NCBI GenBank assembly: GCA_963693365.1
Contig: CAVNZM010000010.1
Location: 7,998,001-8,062,000 of the forward strand
DNA from: Amoebidium appalachense
Lineage: Eukaryota > Ichthyosporea
Length of the DNA stretch: 64,000 bases
Direction: 5' to 3'
In this document: piece by piece, positions 31,645 to 43,379 of the stretch
Numbering within the stretch: position 1 is the first letter of the stretch
How the letters are laid out: the number at the start of each line of letters is the position of its first letter
Notes under the pieces: generated by a model
Database searches by the model: none
Told to the model about the DNA's origin: nothing
The model's input: the letters and a program-made list of their open reading frames with translations, nothing else
Program-made: the position numbers and the translations under genes

Positions 31645-34317
31645 CGAACGTGCCCGCGCCCGTGCTTGCGTGCGTGTGTGCAGTGTGTGCATGCAAGCCG
31701 GTGTCCGTGCGCGCGTGCTTGTGCGCATGCGTGCGTGCGTGTGTCCTGAGCTGGGCGTGGGCGTGGGCGTGGAAACGTGTATGTGCCTGCTCTCCTAAAA
31801 CCTAGGTTTGAATGTGCCAGGTGGGTATGTGTGCGCATCTGCGTGTGTATGTGCACGGCGCTGTGAGTGTTCGTGTGTGGTCATTCATCCATTGCACATA
31901 CGGCGCTGTAAGTGGTCGTGTGTGTTCATGCATCCATTAGTGGATGTACGCATGTGTGTGCTCGTCCGTAAATTTACGCCTGGTTGCCGTGTTTGCAGTG
32001 TTTGTGCATCAAGTCCCCGTGTTTCCCATCCGCTTGCCTTTAGACAACTGCACATGCATGAGCGAAGAATGTGTAAATGTAAAAAGGAATGTGTGGTGCT
32101 GTTCACTGAGAAACCGAAGCATCATGAATTACAGAGAATCCTTGAGAAAATGGGGAGAGTGGATGGATGATGATAGGCGCGAGGAGGTGTAGTGATGCAA
32201 GTGGGGGTGCATGTGTGTGTAACGTGTTTCTGTGGCTGGGAGACCAGAACAGCAGGTGTGGCAGACCGAAAGACGAACATGTGCCACAAACTAATCAAAC
32301 GCGCGCACAAACAGCTCTTTATAGCTTGCTACTGTCTTAGGGAGGGAGAGGAGGAGGAGGAGGAGGATCCGGAGGGGGGGGGGGGAGGGGGGGGGGGGAG
32401 ACGCTCGAAAAAGAAGGTAAACGTACCAGCCTTGCGCCGGGCGCCGCTTCTTAGCAACATGGTGTCCTATGGTGCGCCTCCGTGCTTACGTAGATGTAGG
32501 CATAGACACTTGCACAGCCCAAGCTCTGATTTCCAAGGATTCAAAAACTTTTCTTCCAGACGTTGCCTGTCACACTGTCACGAAGCTGTCACTGTCAGAT
32601 ATGGCGAGGTCAAGGCCTCAGCCTCAGCCCTCAGGGCCTTCTGCCCTTGGCTCTGGTAGCGCTATTATTTTTGGCGCGAACAATTGACCAATCACAGCCT
32701 TCTAATTTGACGTCATACTTGAGTAGCCATGATGCAGACCTGGATTTTTCCAGAGGAGAGCTTCCAGAATGTGCGTTTTCATCAGGGCCTCAGCTGTACA
32801 TGTCGAAGCTTCGTATATTTAGCCTATGCAAAGTATGAGCTATATTAGTTTCAACCAGTCAACTAGTTTGCTTTCGATCGAACCCACAAGGTTTTCGTTG
32901 TCTTTCTTTTTCTTCTTTGCTCTCTTCTCTCTCTCTCTCCCTCCCTCCCTGTCCCCGTCCTTTCCTCCCTCCCTCCCCTTCTCTCCCTCTCTCTCCCCCT
33001 CCCCCCCTCCCCCCCCCCCCCCCCCCCCCTCTATCCCTCCCTCTCTCTCTCAACCCCATCCCTCCCCCGAGCCCTCCCTCCCCCTTTCCGGTGCCGATAT
33101 GCCAGTGTGTGCTTATCTTACCGATCATTTTTTTTTTTTGGCCCATCCTCTGCTTTCATTGTTTTCTCGCTCACATTTTCCTTGCCACATGGTTTCGTGC
33201 TGGTTACGTGTCTTCCATGGCACCTCTTTATCAATCCCAACTTATTTTTTTCCCGTATGTCGATCAATGATTGTTACGAGAGTTTGTACGTTCTTTCCTG
33301 TTCTTAATGCCTAACTTCAAACCCTCCTCTCCCCTCCCCACACAAGGCACACAGACACATACGCACAAACACACATCACACTTAATACTACATGCCACTT
33401 GCTATTCAACGCTAAAATGATCAAAACTACTATTGTGTGTGTGTGCATGTGTACATGTGCACCGTACAACAATACTGCAGCAGCACATAGTACCAGGCTG
33501 TTGGCACAGGGCACGTTGCATAGTATTCCACTACCACTTGACAAAAGCACACCACTTGGCTCCAGCACACACACACACGGACACGCAAACACACATGCAT
33601 ACACACACCTTTCTACACGTTCGTGAACCCACCACGAGTACGCATGCACGAAGAAAGCCGGTACATGGAACAGCTACAGCACGTGAACAATGCATGGTCT
33701 ACACATCTACATCACCCCACTCTCAAAGACAGGGGGTATGTTAACCCCCTTACACACACATGCTGCCTCTGCAATTTTTAGCTTGCGCCCTAACTATCGG
33801 CATAAAAAAACGGTCAACGACCACGGTACATGTATAGAAGGTGTTATTTATTGGCAGTGTGTAATGCTATCAACACACCAGGGCCATTTCACACTGCAAA
33901 CACAGGGACCAGCCCTACTCAGTCATCACACATGAGCTTGCAAAATGCTATGTTTGCCTCAACTATTAATACTAAATAGGCTGTGAACGACCACGTAACT
34001 TACAAGCCGTAATGTTCTAAAAAAAAAACCTATCCGGGAAAGAAAACGTGGGCAGTATGGTCGTTGTAAAAGGCACCATTGTTTGCCGACGCAGATCAAC
34101 AGGAATAACTCGTGACACCAACGGAAGGCTCTAACGAGATTGTACTAGTTGCTTCTTAGGTGCCGCATCGCGTTTAAAACAAGACACTGTACACTATATG
34201 CTCATTATATACATCTACTTTGCTTTTTGTGACCTTTCGAGCGCACTACCGTTTCGTTCACCATTTCACCATTTCACTTTCGTTCTCTTCAAAAAAGACC
34301 GTCCTCGTGATCCAGCA
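31457..34317. other. Gene-free spacer between the F-box/LRR gene and 34.3 kb
   Basis: Contains (GT)25 at 31591-31640 and alternating CG/TG sequence to 31760. A ~45-bp direct repeat (about 31846-31900 and 31901-31940) shares CGGCGCTGT(G)AGTG(T/G)TCGTGTGTG. (GGA)n/G runs lie at 32340-32400, and C/T-rich sequence with a C run at 32930-33075. 32469-32687 encodes a 72-codon ORF ending in SGPSALGSGSAIIFGANN that I cannot assign. Confidence 0.55.
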
Positions 34318-34689
34318 TCATCGTCTTGAAATGGTCCCTCTTGTCTCCAAAGCTGGGCTCTGCGACTGGTCCGTTTTTCTTGGCTTTATGAGGTAATACT
34401 GTTCTTCTCCGTCGTATTTTCGGCCACCCACCCACAGATCCTCGGCCACGTAGTGGTTCTCTTGTGAAGCCAGCCCGAAGTAGGTTTGCACAAGGCGTTG
34501 CAGCGCCTTAAAAGTGCTGTGTGCGGCTACAGGCATGTTTGACACAGAGATAGATTCGTGTGGTTTGTTATATTTCTGTATAGAAGCAACTCGGAAGGAT
34601 AGCCAACTCAGTGCCCTGCCGTAGCAACTTGTTCCCTCGTGGTCCGCGTACGACACGGCCTGTATTACACTAGTGTGGAATGTATTCAT
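34318..34689 (-). CDS. Hypothetical protein (123 aa), weak
   Basis: ATG-to-stop frame of 123 codons with mixed composition and no low-complexity bias, including FKALQRLVQTYFGLASQE and HYVAEDLWVGGRKYDGEEQY. I recognise no family. Upstream on the minus strand is AT-rich sequence with several CCAAT/ATTGG motifs and a tandem duplication (GCCGGCTGTTACGATTAC-like, about 34708-34780). It could be an exon of a larger gene or a chance ORF. Confidence 0.25.
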   Translation of the reverse strand: MNTFHTSVIQAVSYADHEGTSCYGRALSWLSFRVASIQKYNKPHESISVSNMPVAAHSTFKALQRLVQTYFGLASQENHYVAEDLWVGGRKYDGEEQYYLIKPRKTDQSQSPALETRGTISRR

Positions 34690-36409
34690 GTAAAACCTTT
34701 ATGTAAAGCCGGCTGTTACGATTACTTTGTGTGGAGTGTATTTATGTAAAGCCTTATGTAAAATCGGCTGTTACGATTACAAAGTAACAAGTAATCTATG
34801 GAAACGTTATTCATCGGTGACGGTGCGATTGTGTAAACAGCAGTTTGTCTGGCACGTAACAGTGCCATGTCATCAAACTTAGCACCACGTGAAAATACAA
34901 ACTGGCGCAGAATGAATCATGCCACCGGCTTATATACGGAGCGGCCAGCAAAGGCGCCAGTATGCTTTTTAAACTATTCGAATTGATTGGCTGTTAGGAC
35001 CCATGCCGAGGATGTGTGGCGCCCGTGTGCTTTCTATCGATTGGGCGCAATCATTGCCCGTAATGGGGCCTACGTGTACTAGGCCATTTAGAACACAAGA
35101 AAACGGTTCTTCAGAAAACCTATGCTTCACAACAAGAGATTTCATAACTCTTACTATCATTTTGTGTTTGTCGGTAAATGTCGGCTTCAGCTTGTGCCAT
35201 TTCTTGCTGCTCCAAAACTTCAACACGTGGAGCCTTCCAGAGAGAACAGTGCTGTGGCCGACTTTTGAAAGTTTTGAGCCAGTAGAGAAATGTGATTGGT
35301 TGATCATCCGGTGCCGCTACTGCCACAGAGTGATAGTGTTTGCGTTAAATAGGAAATATAAAACATGCGTCCAATCATAGTAGCTCTATATGTTCAGAGT
35401 CATGCAAGCCGCTTCGTTCGGGAATATGTGACATCATCTACATTCAACCTCGTGCTCGTCGCCGATTGGTGGAAGGTAGATTCGTCAGCTATCACGCGGG
35501 TGCAAGGGCGGCCCCCAGGCCCGGCGCGCGCTGGTGGCCAGGCCACTCGGGCGCCAGTAATGTTTGCACGCCGTCGAGGAGTAGCTCTACTGTACATGGT
35601 GCATTCCAAGCGAGCAAGAAAAAAAAAAAACCATTCCTGTAGTTTTTTGGGGAACGGGGAAGGCCTGGGGAGGGAGGGGCCCGGGGAGGGAACTGCAGGC
35701 GCCGCGGACCTCCGCCGCCGCTGCCCGTAATGATCGTGCACGCGTGGCCCGGCTGCGGCAGTCACGTGCACGGAGTCGGTGACTCGACTGTGCGATAAAA
35801 AACACAGTCGTGACCGCCGTCGTAGTGTCAACGCATATGGAGTGCGGCGCCGAGATTACTATAGTACTGTACAGCCTATCATTTACGTTCTGCAACTGAA
35901 TGAGGGGTAAAAAGCTGTGGGCTGTCAGTGAACTGTGAGCTGTATTGTAAGCTGAAGCTTTACTATGTATGAGAGCACTTGTCGAAGATTGCCGCCCCCC
36001 GGCGGCCGAGTACTGTCACCGCATGACAATCCCCCCAAAAAAGCTATAAACTAAGCCTTAGCTAAGTACACGAGGCTAGGCGTGTACTTATTTATCTAAT
36101 ATTTTTCACTTCAACTCATGCAAGCATTTCCGCTGTGCTTGATATTTTTTTTTTCTTCTTTTGACTGGATTTATTCGACGGAAAGATATGACAAGTATGC
36201 ACGGCATACTGAGAAGACAAGAAAAACTTCACGAGTTATCCAGTAACAAGTGCATACTGAGATACCTGAACACTGTGTGAAAATCATATAAATACTCGAT
36301 GTGACGACCAACAGAATTCAACAAAAAGTCTAAAGTGTTCACATTGCCAGCTAGTGTAGCAGATACCCGGAGGGAAAGAGGTAAAACGCGACATAAAAAT
36401 TCACACCTA
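34690..36409. other. Unassigned intergenic sequence
   Basis: Mixed GC content with a GC-rich patch (35500-35780). ORFs on both strands at 34969-35380 look like mutual shadows and match nothing I know. Several CCAAT/ATTGG motifs occur (e.g. 34985, 35292, 35371, 35463). No gene is supported. Confidence 0.45.
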
Positions 36410-37020
36410 TCAACAAACATGCTTGCGATTAAAAAGGTCAGCACAAAAGTGGCACCAGCGGCGATGAAAACAAGAATTACAGCGCCACTGCACAACTTCC
36501 CAGGCAATATCAACATCAGAGCACCATACAGACTTATCTACTAGGGTGGTATCCATACGTACAGCAGGAGAAATGTATCCTGCCAAAGCTCCCAAAAAGC
36601 GATAATGATCAGTACGGTGTTGCCTAAGGAACATAACACATGCCGACTGAGTTTTACCTTTGATTTCCCTATCAGAACGAGAAAGAAACTTATACTGCGT
36701 ATGGTAAGAACGCGAAAAGGCAGAAAAAACAGGAAGAGAAAAGAAAGAGGGAGTGAGATAGCGAGAGGAAGAATCAGGTGGAAAGAGGGTAGGCTGAGGA
36801 CATTCAGAAGTAGCGTTGGTGAATCGGGGGGGAAGAGGGATGGAGGGAGGGGGGGGAAAGAAAGCATAAAGAGGGTGACCATCAGGTAGCCTAACTAAAT
36901 GAAAACAAAAACGAAGAGACAATTCCTCCATACGACAAACAGCAGACGACAATCCAAACATACTGATTAAGGGAGGCACAAACCGAGTACGAAACAAAGT
37001 GCGTAGCGCAGTACCCTGAA
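36410..37020 (-). pseudogene. Possible non-LTR retrotransposon (LINE) C-terminal fragment
   Basis: A 195-codon minus-strand frame starts FRTRFVPPLISMFGLSSAVC, then RMEELSLRFCFHLVRLPDGH, resembling the helical segment after the RT domain in LINE proteins, where a short repeated 'R-x-x-x-L-x-L-R' helix ends in a domain boundary. The remainder is Pro/Ser-rich and unrecognised. On the minus strand an AG (TTTTCAG) precedes it at about 37020, so it could instead be an exon. The DIRS element's left end lies 40 bp upstream of it and may have cut it off. Confidence 0.25.
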
Positions 37021-37061
37021 AATCGTCGATATTTCACCTGTCTACTGTGACCACACAACAA

Positions 37062-37337
37062 TGTACGTTTCATATGCGCAGCAGATGAAAGATGTTTCAC
37101 GGAGCACTTCGGGCGCAGGCAGCCGGGCGGCCCATGACGTCACGGGCCGCGGCGCCAGGCGCAGCCGCAGCGGCGGCTGACATCGGTCTGGCGCAGCGCC
37201 TGACGTCAGGCGCCACCAGCGCCGGTATTTCCGGCGCAGCACACTGCAGATGCAGGCCACCTTCGTTTTCGCCGTGTGCTGCACGTACGGTTTTTGTTAG
37301 CACGATTGCGTTTTCGGTGGCTAGCACACGGCGGCTC
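37062..37337 (+). repeat. DIRS split direct repeat A1
   Basis: 276 bp from TGTACGTTTCATATGCGCAG to CACACGGCGGCTC. It appears identical to A2 apart from one base noticed by eye (CCCATGACG here, CCGATGACG in A2). It contains TGACGTCA-type palindromes. Confidence 0.93.
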
Positions 37338-37341
37338 AAGT

Positions 37342-37414
37342 ATGGAAGTAGACCCAACAGACAATGGCCCTGCAGCACAGGCAGGGCAGGAGGCGCGCCC
37401 TCCTGTGCAGGACG

Positions 37415-37450
<36 letters not shown>

Positions 37451-38703
37451 TTGCCCTGACCCCTGAGCTGGCAGCGACCATTCGCATGTTTGCTTCTGAG
37501 GTGGCCAACGCGACCCGTCAGGCCCTGCAGGCCAGCCCGGCCCCCCCTTCCCAGCAAGATCTTCTCCTGCGCGCCTTCCCCCACCTCGTCAACCTTGGCG
37601 GGGGCGGAACCGGTAGGAACCCCCCTGTCACGGGGCCCCCTGCCGCTGCGGCGGGGGCCGTGGATGCTGTAGAGCAACCCCCCGGCAACGCCAACAAGCG
37701 CCCCCGTGAGGAGGACCCTCAGGGCGGCGACATGCACCAGCTGCCTCCGCCGCCCAATGCCCTGCAACTGGCCGTTTGGGGGGCCAGCCAGCGCAGCCAG
37801 TCGAACCCACCCTGCCCCCACCTGTCCCCGGAGGTCCGGGGGGCTGCCATCTTCGAGCCTATGCAGCATTTCGCTTTACTCGACCTGCTGCCGCCCACGG
37901 GCTCTTCTGTCCACACGCAGCGCCAGCCGGTTTCCCTGCCTGGCCTGCCTGCTGGCACGGTTGTGCTGCAGACGCCTGGCACCCAGCGCCAGCCCGCCCT
38001 GTGCCCGGACCTGCAGACCTACCTGCGCTGCATCTTGCAGCTGCTACGCCTACGCATCAACGCCGAAGCCCCCGTCACGGCCCTGCTGGCCCACGCCGAG
38101 TTTGTGGCCACTGAGTTGGCACCCGAGTACCAGTGGGCTGCCATCATGCGCTGGGAGGATGCACACCGCCGGTCGTGCGCTGCCTCTGGCCGCCCACTCG
38201 ACGCACCCGACGCTGTGCAGCTGGCCGTGTCCCTGTCTGGTGCCCGCCTGCACCAGGCACCCACCGCTCCCCGCACACCCCGGCAGCCTGCCTCTGGGGG
38301 GGCCACAGCCAGCCCTCGCGCCAGCCTGGCCCCTGCTGCGGATGAGATATGCCGGGGCTTCAACACGGCCAAGGGCTGCACCAGGAAGGGACCCAACCCT
38401 TGCCGCTACAAGCACGCCTGCCTGAAGTGCGGCTCAGCGGCGCACGGCGCACACGCCTGCCCTCCCAACCCAGCCAACGGGGCGGGGGAAGGGGGGGGCC
38501 AACCCGGCTTAGGGGGCCCAGCCCCCTTTCGGGCAGGGGCTGACGTCCGCGCTGGGCCTGCCCTCTCCGTTGCCCTGCGGGGCCCATGGTCGCCCCCCCA
38601 GCGGCACCACCACAGACCGTATCTGTCCCCAACTTCCGCCGTTTGTTTGAGTTGTTTCCGCACCCCGACAGTGCGTTTCAGCAGGCTCTGCTCCGCGACT
38701 TAG
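37342..38703 (+). CDS. DIRS ORF1: Gag-like protein with zinc region
   Basis: 453 codons from ATG at 37342, four bases after A1. The N-terminus is rich in P, A and Q, with a (CAG)n-encoded Q10 run (37418-37447). The C-terminal third has a CCCH-type finger (CRGFNTAKGCTRKGPNPC, then RYKH) followed by C-x2-C-x5-H-x4-C (CLKCGSAAHGAHAC), a combination common in Gag-like ORFs of DIRS elements. It overlaps the RT ORF by about 118 nt in another frame, so RT is probably made by frameshift, reinitiation or splicing. Base composition is strongly GC-rich, unlike the AT-rich insertion downstream. Confidence 0.82.
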
Positions 38704-39788
38704 AGCTGGGCTTCTCGGTCGGTTACTTCGGCGAGCGGGTCATCCGGGTGGGCCGAAACCACCCGTCCGCGCTGGCGGCCCGTGAGCAGCTTGCAGCCGA
38801 CATTGCGAAGGAAGTGGCATGCGGCCACATCCTGGGCCCCTTCACCCGCGACGAGATGGTGGCCCTTTATCCTTATTTTGTATCCTCGCCCCTCGGGGCA
38901 GTTCCCAAAAAGGGCGGCACGGGCGTCCGCCGCATCCACGACCTTTCCTTCCCGCGTGGCTCCAGTATCAACGATGGGGTCGATTACCCGGATCAGCTGG
39001 AGTACATCACCATCCGCACGGTGATGCAAACAGTAGCTCGGCTCGGCCAGGGCTGCTTCCTCGGGGCATACGACGTGAAGGGTGCCTTTCGTCACGGCCC
39101 GGTGCACCCAGACGACCAGCCACTGCTGTCGTTCCAGCTGCTAGGCGCGTTCTATGTGGAGACCCGCCTACCGTTTGGCTTGCGGTCCAGCCCAGCGTTC
39201 TGGGAACGCATAGCTCAGGCCCTGCAGCACTTCGCCCACGCCCTCAACGCCACAGAGACACAGCATTTTGTGGACGACTTCTTTTTCGGCGGCCGTACGC
39301 TGCAAGAGTGCGCCTTCAACATGCTGGTGTTTCGGTGGGTGTGCTCGAAGGTGGGTGTTACGCTTGCCGACGACAAAGTGCAGCTGCCCTCACACACGCT
39401 CCTCTACTCTGGGCTCGAGTGGGACACTCTGCGCATGGAGGCCCGCTTACCTGCCGTCAAGCTGACCGAGCTCCGGGCCCTGCTAGCCGATTGGCGGGGT
39501 CGCACCAAGGCCACTGTTCGAGACCTACGGTCCCTGTGCGGCAAGCTCATGTGGTGTGCTCAGGTTGTGGCGCTGGGGCGTGCCCGTGCCTTTCTTCAAC
39601 GCTTGCTTCATCTGCTGGCGGAGGCTGAGAGGGCCGGCCTAGGGCCCCACCACCACATCCGTGTCTGCGCCGACGCACGAGCCGACGTTGTGCTGTGGTC
39701 GGAGTTCCTCCCCGAGTGGAACGGCATACGTGTGCTTACCCCCCCCCCGTGCATCACATGTTCACCACAGATGCGGCCGGCAGCATAG
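38586..39788 (+). CDS. DIRS reverse transcriptase
   Basis: Open frame of 400 codons. RT landmarks in order: SSPLGAVPKKGGTGVRRIHD (fingers), GCFLGAYDVKGAFRHGPVHP (motif A, catalytic D), LPFGLRSSPAFWERI (motif B), HFVDDFFF (motif C, FVDD), ADDKVQLPS (motif D) and LLYSGLEWD (motif E), then the connection region into RNase H. It lies closer to DIRS/Ngaro RT than to copia or LINE types. The frame is lost at a C10 run (39739-39748) just before RNase H and stops at 39788. Confidence 0.92.
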   Translation: MVAPPAAPPQTVSVPNFRRLFELFPHPDSAFQQALLRDLELGFSVGYFGERVIRVGRNHPSALAAREQLAADIAKEVACGHILGPFTRDEMVALYPYFVSSPLGAVPKKGGTGVRRIHDLSFPRGSSINDGVDYPDQLEYITIRTVMQTVARLGQGCFLGAYDVKGAFRHGPVHPDDQPLLSFQLLGAFYVETRLPFGLRSSPAFWERIAQALQHFAHALNATETQHFVDDFFFGGRTLQECAFNMLVFRWVCSKVGVTLADDKVQLPSHTLLYSGLEWDTLRMEARLPAVKLTELRALLADWRGRTKATVRDLRSLCGKLMWCAQVVALGRARAFLQRLLHLLAEAERAGLGPHHHIRVCADARADVVLWSEFLPEWNGIRVLTPPPCITCSPQMRPAA

Positions 39789-40231
39789 GATGCGGTGGCT
39801 ACTGGGGTCAAGCGTGGTTTCACCTAGCATGGACGGACCATTGGCGCACGGTCATTGCTGGCGGAGATGTGTGGGCTTCTGTGCTGTTTGAGCTGGCTGG
39901 CATTGCCGTGGCCCTGGTCTGTTGGGGTCCCAGCTGTCGCAACAGCCACATACGCGTGCTCACCGATAACGACGGTGCAGTATCTACGATCGCGTCCCGT
40001 CACTCCCCCGTCCCTGCCATTGCCCGGGTGCTGCGTCTCATCACGCTGATGGAAATGCGCTACACGGTGCTGGTCTCGGCCAAGCACATCCCTGGCGTGG
40101 AAAACTCGATTGCGGATGCCATCTCGCGAGCACAGTGGGCCACTTTCGACCGGCTGCACCCGTGGCACGCACCAGCCCCAACACCCGTGCCTGAGTGGCT
40201 AGCGGGGTGGTTTGCTGCCCCTCTCTCGTGA
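39749..40231 (+). CDS. DIRS RNase H domain (out of frame with RT)
   Basis: Frame +2 from VHHMFTTDAAGSIGCGGYWG to TGA at 40231. The RNase H residues are visible: the first D in FTTDAA, E in VLFELAGIAVAL, D in VLTDNDGA, and the last D in NSIADAISRA. It directly continues the RT protein if the C10 run (39739-39748) is changed by one or two bases. A length change in the homopolymer, an assembly error or a frameshift site would all explain this. Confidence 0.88.
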   Translation: MHHMFTTDAAGSIGCGGYWGQAWFHLAWTDHWRTVIAGGDVWASVLFELAGIAVALVCWGPSCRNSHIRVLTDNDGAVSTIASRHSPVPAIARVLRLITLMEMRYTVLVSAKHIPGVENSIADAISRAQWATFDRLHPWHAPAPTPVPEWLAGWFAAPLS

Positions 40232-40249
40232 TGGGGCTGGGCCGCATCA

Positions 40250-40274
40250 GCAAACTTCCCGGAAGTATTGCCAA
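40250..40274 (+). repeat. Left terminal inverted repeat of the 11.27-kb element
   Basis: Starts GCAAACTTCCCGG, which includes the near-palindrome CTTCCCGGAAG, then AGTATTGCCAA. Its partner is 51496-51520. Confidence 0.8.
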
Positions 40275-41220
40275 CGTATTTTTTGCTATTGGCGCTATTG
40301 GCGATATTGGCAATAGAACCCCTTGCCGCCAATAGGAACGCCATATTGCAATAATATTGCTTTGGTATTGTCAATGGTAATACAGTACCAATACCCTCTA
40401 TTGTCGATATCCCGCTGATATGAATATATTATCCAGTATATGTTACATCAATATCGCCAATACATTAGAGTGCCATTACATTGCCATTGCATTACTATTG
40501 CGCTAGCATTATAGACGTATTGCCAATATCAATTATACCCGGGCGATATTACAATAACAACCAAATAATATCAAAAATACAGATAATGATATGGATAATA
40601 CTGTATTTTCGCATTGTAGTTGCACTATGAACGCATTATTAATGTATTGCCAATATGTAATTCATAGAAATACAAAGATTTAAATATCAAGAAACATATA
40701 AACAATGTATTGCCAACATATGATCCAACTATAATCAATATATAAATGCGGTATCGCCGATAGGTTGCTTATATATCGTGAGTATATTGATGACATAAAC
40801 AGAGGTATGATTAATACACTCCCAACACATTACAAATAAGAAATATGTAAGTATGTTCCATATCAAGCATATATTGCCAACATACGAATGATACCACCAC
40901 CATAAAGATATAAGTGTTGATAATGCATTACATATATATTATAAATATCACACTATATTATCCAAATACATTGCCAATAAATTGATAATGGGAACGAATG
41001 CATGCAAAGTACAGTATAAGTGCGCTTATAATATGAAAGGCATATCGGAGTAACGTCTTATATCTAAGAATAATACGTATGACGAACATTGCCAATGTAT
41101 TAATAATAGCTTTATTGATACCTCAATCACATGCTCAATATATTGGCAATATGCACACGGTACGGTAAGCACAGCCCCATGATCATTATCAATGAATTGC
41201 CAATGTATTGCACATGTCGA
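40260..41220. repeat. Left subterminal TTGCCAA-motif cluster
   Basis: About a dozen copies of ATTGCCAA(T/C) or its reverse complement occur here (e.g. about 40268, 40303, 40518, 40652, 40713, 40871, 40970, 41091, 41138, 41198) in AT-rich non-coding sequence. Confidence 0.75.
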
Positions 41221-41289
41221 CATCCATACGTGTTCCGTATGGTCACTTTATTAACTTCGGTTGGATAGTGGCATCAAGCACACTATTGC

Positions 41290-41660
41290 ACAACACAACT
41301 AATATACCACCCCAAGAGCAACACAGAAACGAAACACGGAAACAACAGCAGCCATAGGACAAAGAGCCCCAGACCCACAGGGTCTTGCCTCCATACTTTA
41401 TTTACCTTAACAGGACAAAGAGCCGGTACCCACCTATGGGTGCTAAACATGCACATGATCATTCATGTGCTATAAGAGCAACACAGAAACGAAACACGGA
41501 AACAACAGCAGCCATAGGACAAAGAGCCCCAGACCCACAGGGTCTTGCCTCCATACTTTATTTACCTTAACAGGACAAAGAGCCGGTACCCACCTATGAA
41601 ACGAAAAACGGAAACAACAGCAGCCATAGGACAAAGAGCCGGTACCCACCTCTAGATGAT
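41290..41660. repeat. Tandem ~160-bp direct repeats (2.4 copies)
   Basis: A unit starting AAGAGCAACACAGAAACGAA begins at 41314 and 41474, and a partial unit begins near 41597. Each holds CAGCAGCCATAGGACAAAGA and CCGGTACCCACCT. Confidence 0.9.
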
Positions 41661-42194
41661 AACGTAGCCTTATAGCTGCTGATGACTTCATGGGCCAACC
41701 TTGCCAAAACCTGTAAAGGAACTCGAGCTAAGAATTAGCTCATCCTACTTGCGAGAAGTGGGGGGAGGGGGGGGGGGGGGGGGGGGGACTGAGGGGGCTG
41801 ACTGAGAGTGGCAAAAAAAGAGTCGACAGAACCAACCTCAAAAATAGTAAGGACGGAAACCCGGACCAGAACTTATGAAGTCTAGAGAAGCAGAAAATAG
41901 CTTGAACGATCGGTGGAGGGGACGATAGCTATAGTGCTAACAGCAAAAGTAGTGCCCACAGTCGCTGGTTCATGAACGTGAAAGGCAACGTGCATCTGCA
42001 GCCAGCAGACACACGCACACGCACGCACACACACACACATACACACACACACACACAGACACAGACACAGACATAAACACAGGACGGACACAGACCAGAC
42101 AGACAAACGCCATATGCACAAAAGCAGGCAACACAAAACTAACCTTCAAAGGGCAGCATGGTCCAAAACAATCAGCACGGTGGCTGCGCGATCT

Positions 42195-42318
42195 GCGGAG
42201 GGGATCTGTGACCAGGCGACCTGCGGGAAGGGAACTGCGACCAGGCGACCTGCGGGAAGGGACCTGCGACCAGGCGACCTGCGGGAAAGGACCTGCGGAC
42301 CTGCGGGAAGGGGGAAGA
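42195..42318. repeat. 28-bp GC-rich minisatellite (about 4 units)
   Basis: The unit GACCAGGCGACCTGCGGGAA plus GGGACCTGC repeats with small changes, in a GC-rich island inside the otherwise AT-rich TIR element. Confidence 0.9.
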
Positions 42319-42654
42319 GAAATGGAGCAAACAACGTGCGTACAGGCTTAAATGGAGAAAAAATTGCAAACCGGATTGGGATTTAGCCAATCACTATTCG
42401 CCGCGCCTGATCAGGAAAAAGATAAAAATAGATTTCGGCTCGCGCGCGCGCGTGCATCAGCTTAGTGCCCTTAGCGCTACCCTTAGTGCCCTTAGTCACA
42501 ACTATCAGACTATAGTTACGTGTCCTCCACTTCTTTGTTCTTGACCATTTTTTCGGCATGAAAGGGTTTCTGTTACTTCTTGCTGTCCTTCTTAGCGTGC
42601 TTGCTTGTCTTTTTTTCAACATGGGTGTCACTGGCGCTTTCGACTTCTTTGAAA

Positions 42655-42700
<46 letters not shown>

Positions 42701-42728
42701 GCGCACGCACACACACTCACACATGCAC

Positions 42729-42760
<32 letters not shown>

Positions 42761-43270
42761 GGCGCGCACACACAGGCACGCACACACACACAGGCGCACA
42801 CCTACACAACACACACAGCACAGGCACACACAAGCGCACACACGCACACACCCTGTTATCCCTGATCATGATGCCCCCTCCCCCCCTCCCTCTTCCCCCC
42901 CGCGCACCCCCCCCCCCCCCCCCCCCCCCCCCCACCCACCCCACCCACCCACCTACAAAGACGAAAACATTGTACATGTATTGCATACACAAATATACTC
43001 GCACATATACATACACACATTCACTTTTAATCTTTCAGGCTACATGTGCAATATACATTAATTATGCACAGTCGATAGAATTCGTTGTGAAACCCCCCCC
43101 CCCCCCCCCCCTCCTCGTTCCCCCCATATGCAATGGGGATAATATTGTTTCCCGCTATTAATAAAAAAAATCACCGTTCTAACTTCCTAAGACCGAACCA
43201 CTTGTAACACCGACAGTTTCGGTTGTGTGGAACCCCCCCCCCCCCCCCCCCCCCCCCCAACCCCCCCCCC
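42655..43270. repeat. CA/CG-alternating block and C-runs
   Basis: (CA)n with (CG)n interruptions at 42657-42855, then C runs at 42909-42932, 43093-43111 and 43233-43258. Confidence 0.9.
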
Positions 43271-43379
43271 CAACCCACCCACCACCACCTTACCAATATT
43301 GAGGTGTACACTGCCCCCACATCCCCAACTGTGTGCTGAATATCCCGTGCTAGGAAACCAATAACGTGAAAGTAACACA

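Noticed and set aside
30672-31805. 377-codon plus-strand ORF
   Set aside because: Antisense shadow of the F-box/LRR gene running into a GT array; the minus strand has recognisable motifs and this strand none.
32469-32687. 72-codon ORF ending in SGPSALGSGSAIIFGANN as a possible exon
   Set aside because: The sequence is not obviously low-complexity, but no family, splice context or start signal supports it; left as unassigned.
34969-35380. Overlapping plus and minus ORFs of 112-125 codons
   Set aside because: Each mirrors the other, neither shows a domain, and splice sites or neighbouring exons could not be identified.
38019-38663. GC-rich minus-strand ORFs opposite the DIRS Gag
   Set aside because: Shadows caused by high GC content; the plus-strand frame has the zinc region and leads into RT.
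42558-42660. Signal-peptide-like start (MKGFLLLLAVLLSVLA) of a secreted protein
   Set aside because: After about 34 codons it runs straight into (CA)n; no mature protein follows and it sits inside the non-coding TIR element.
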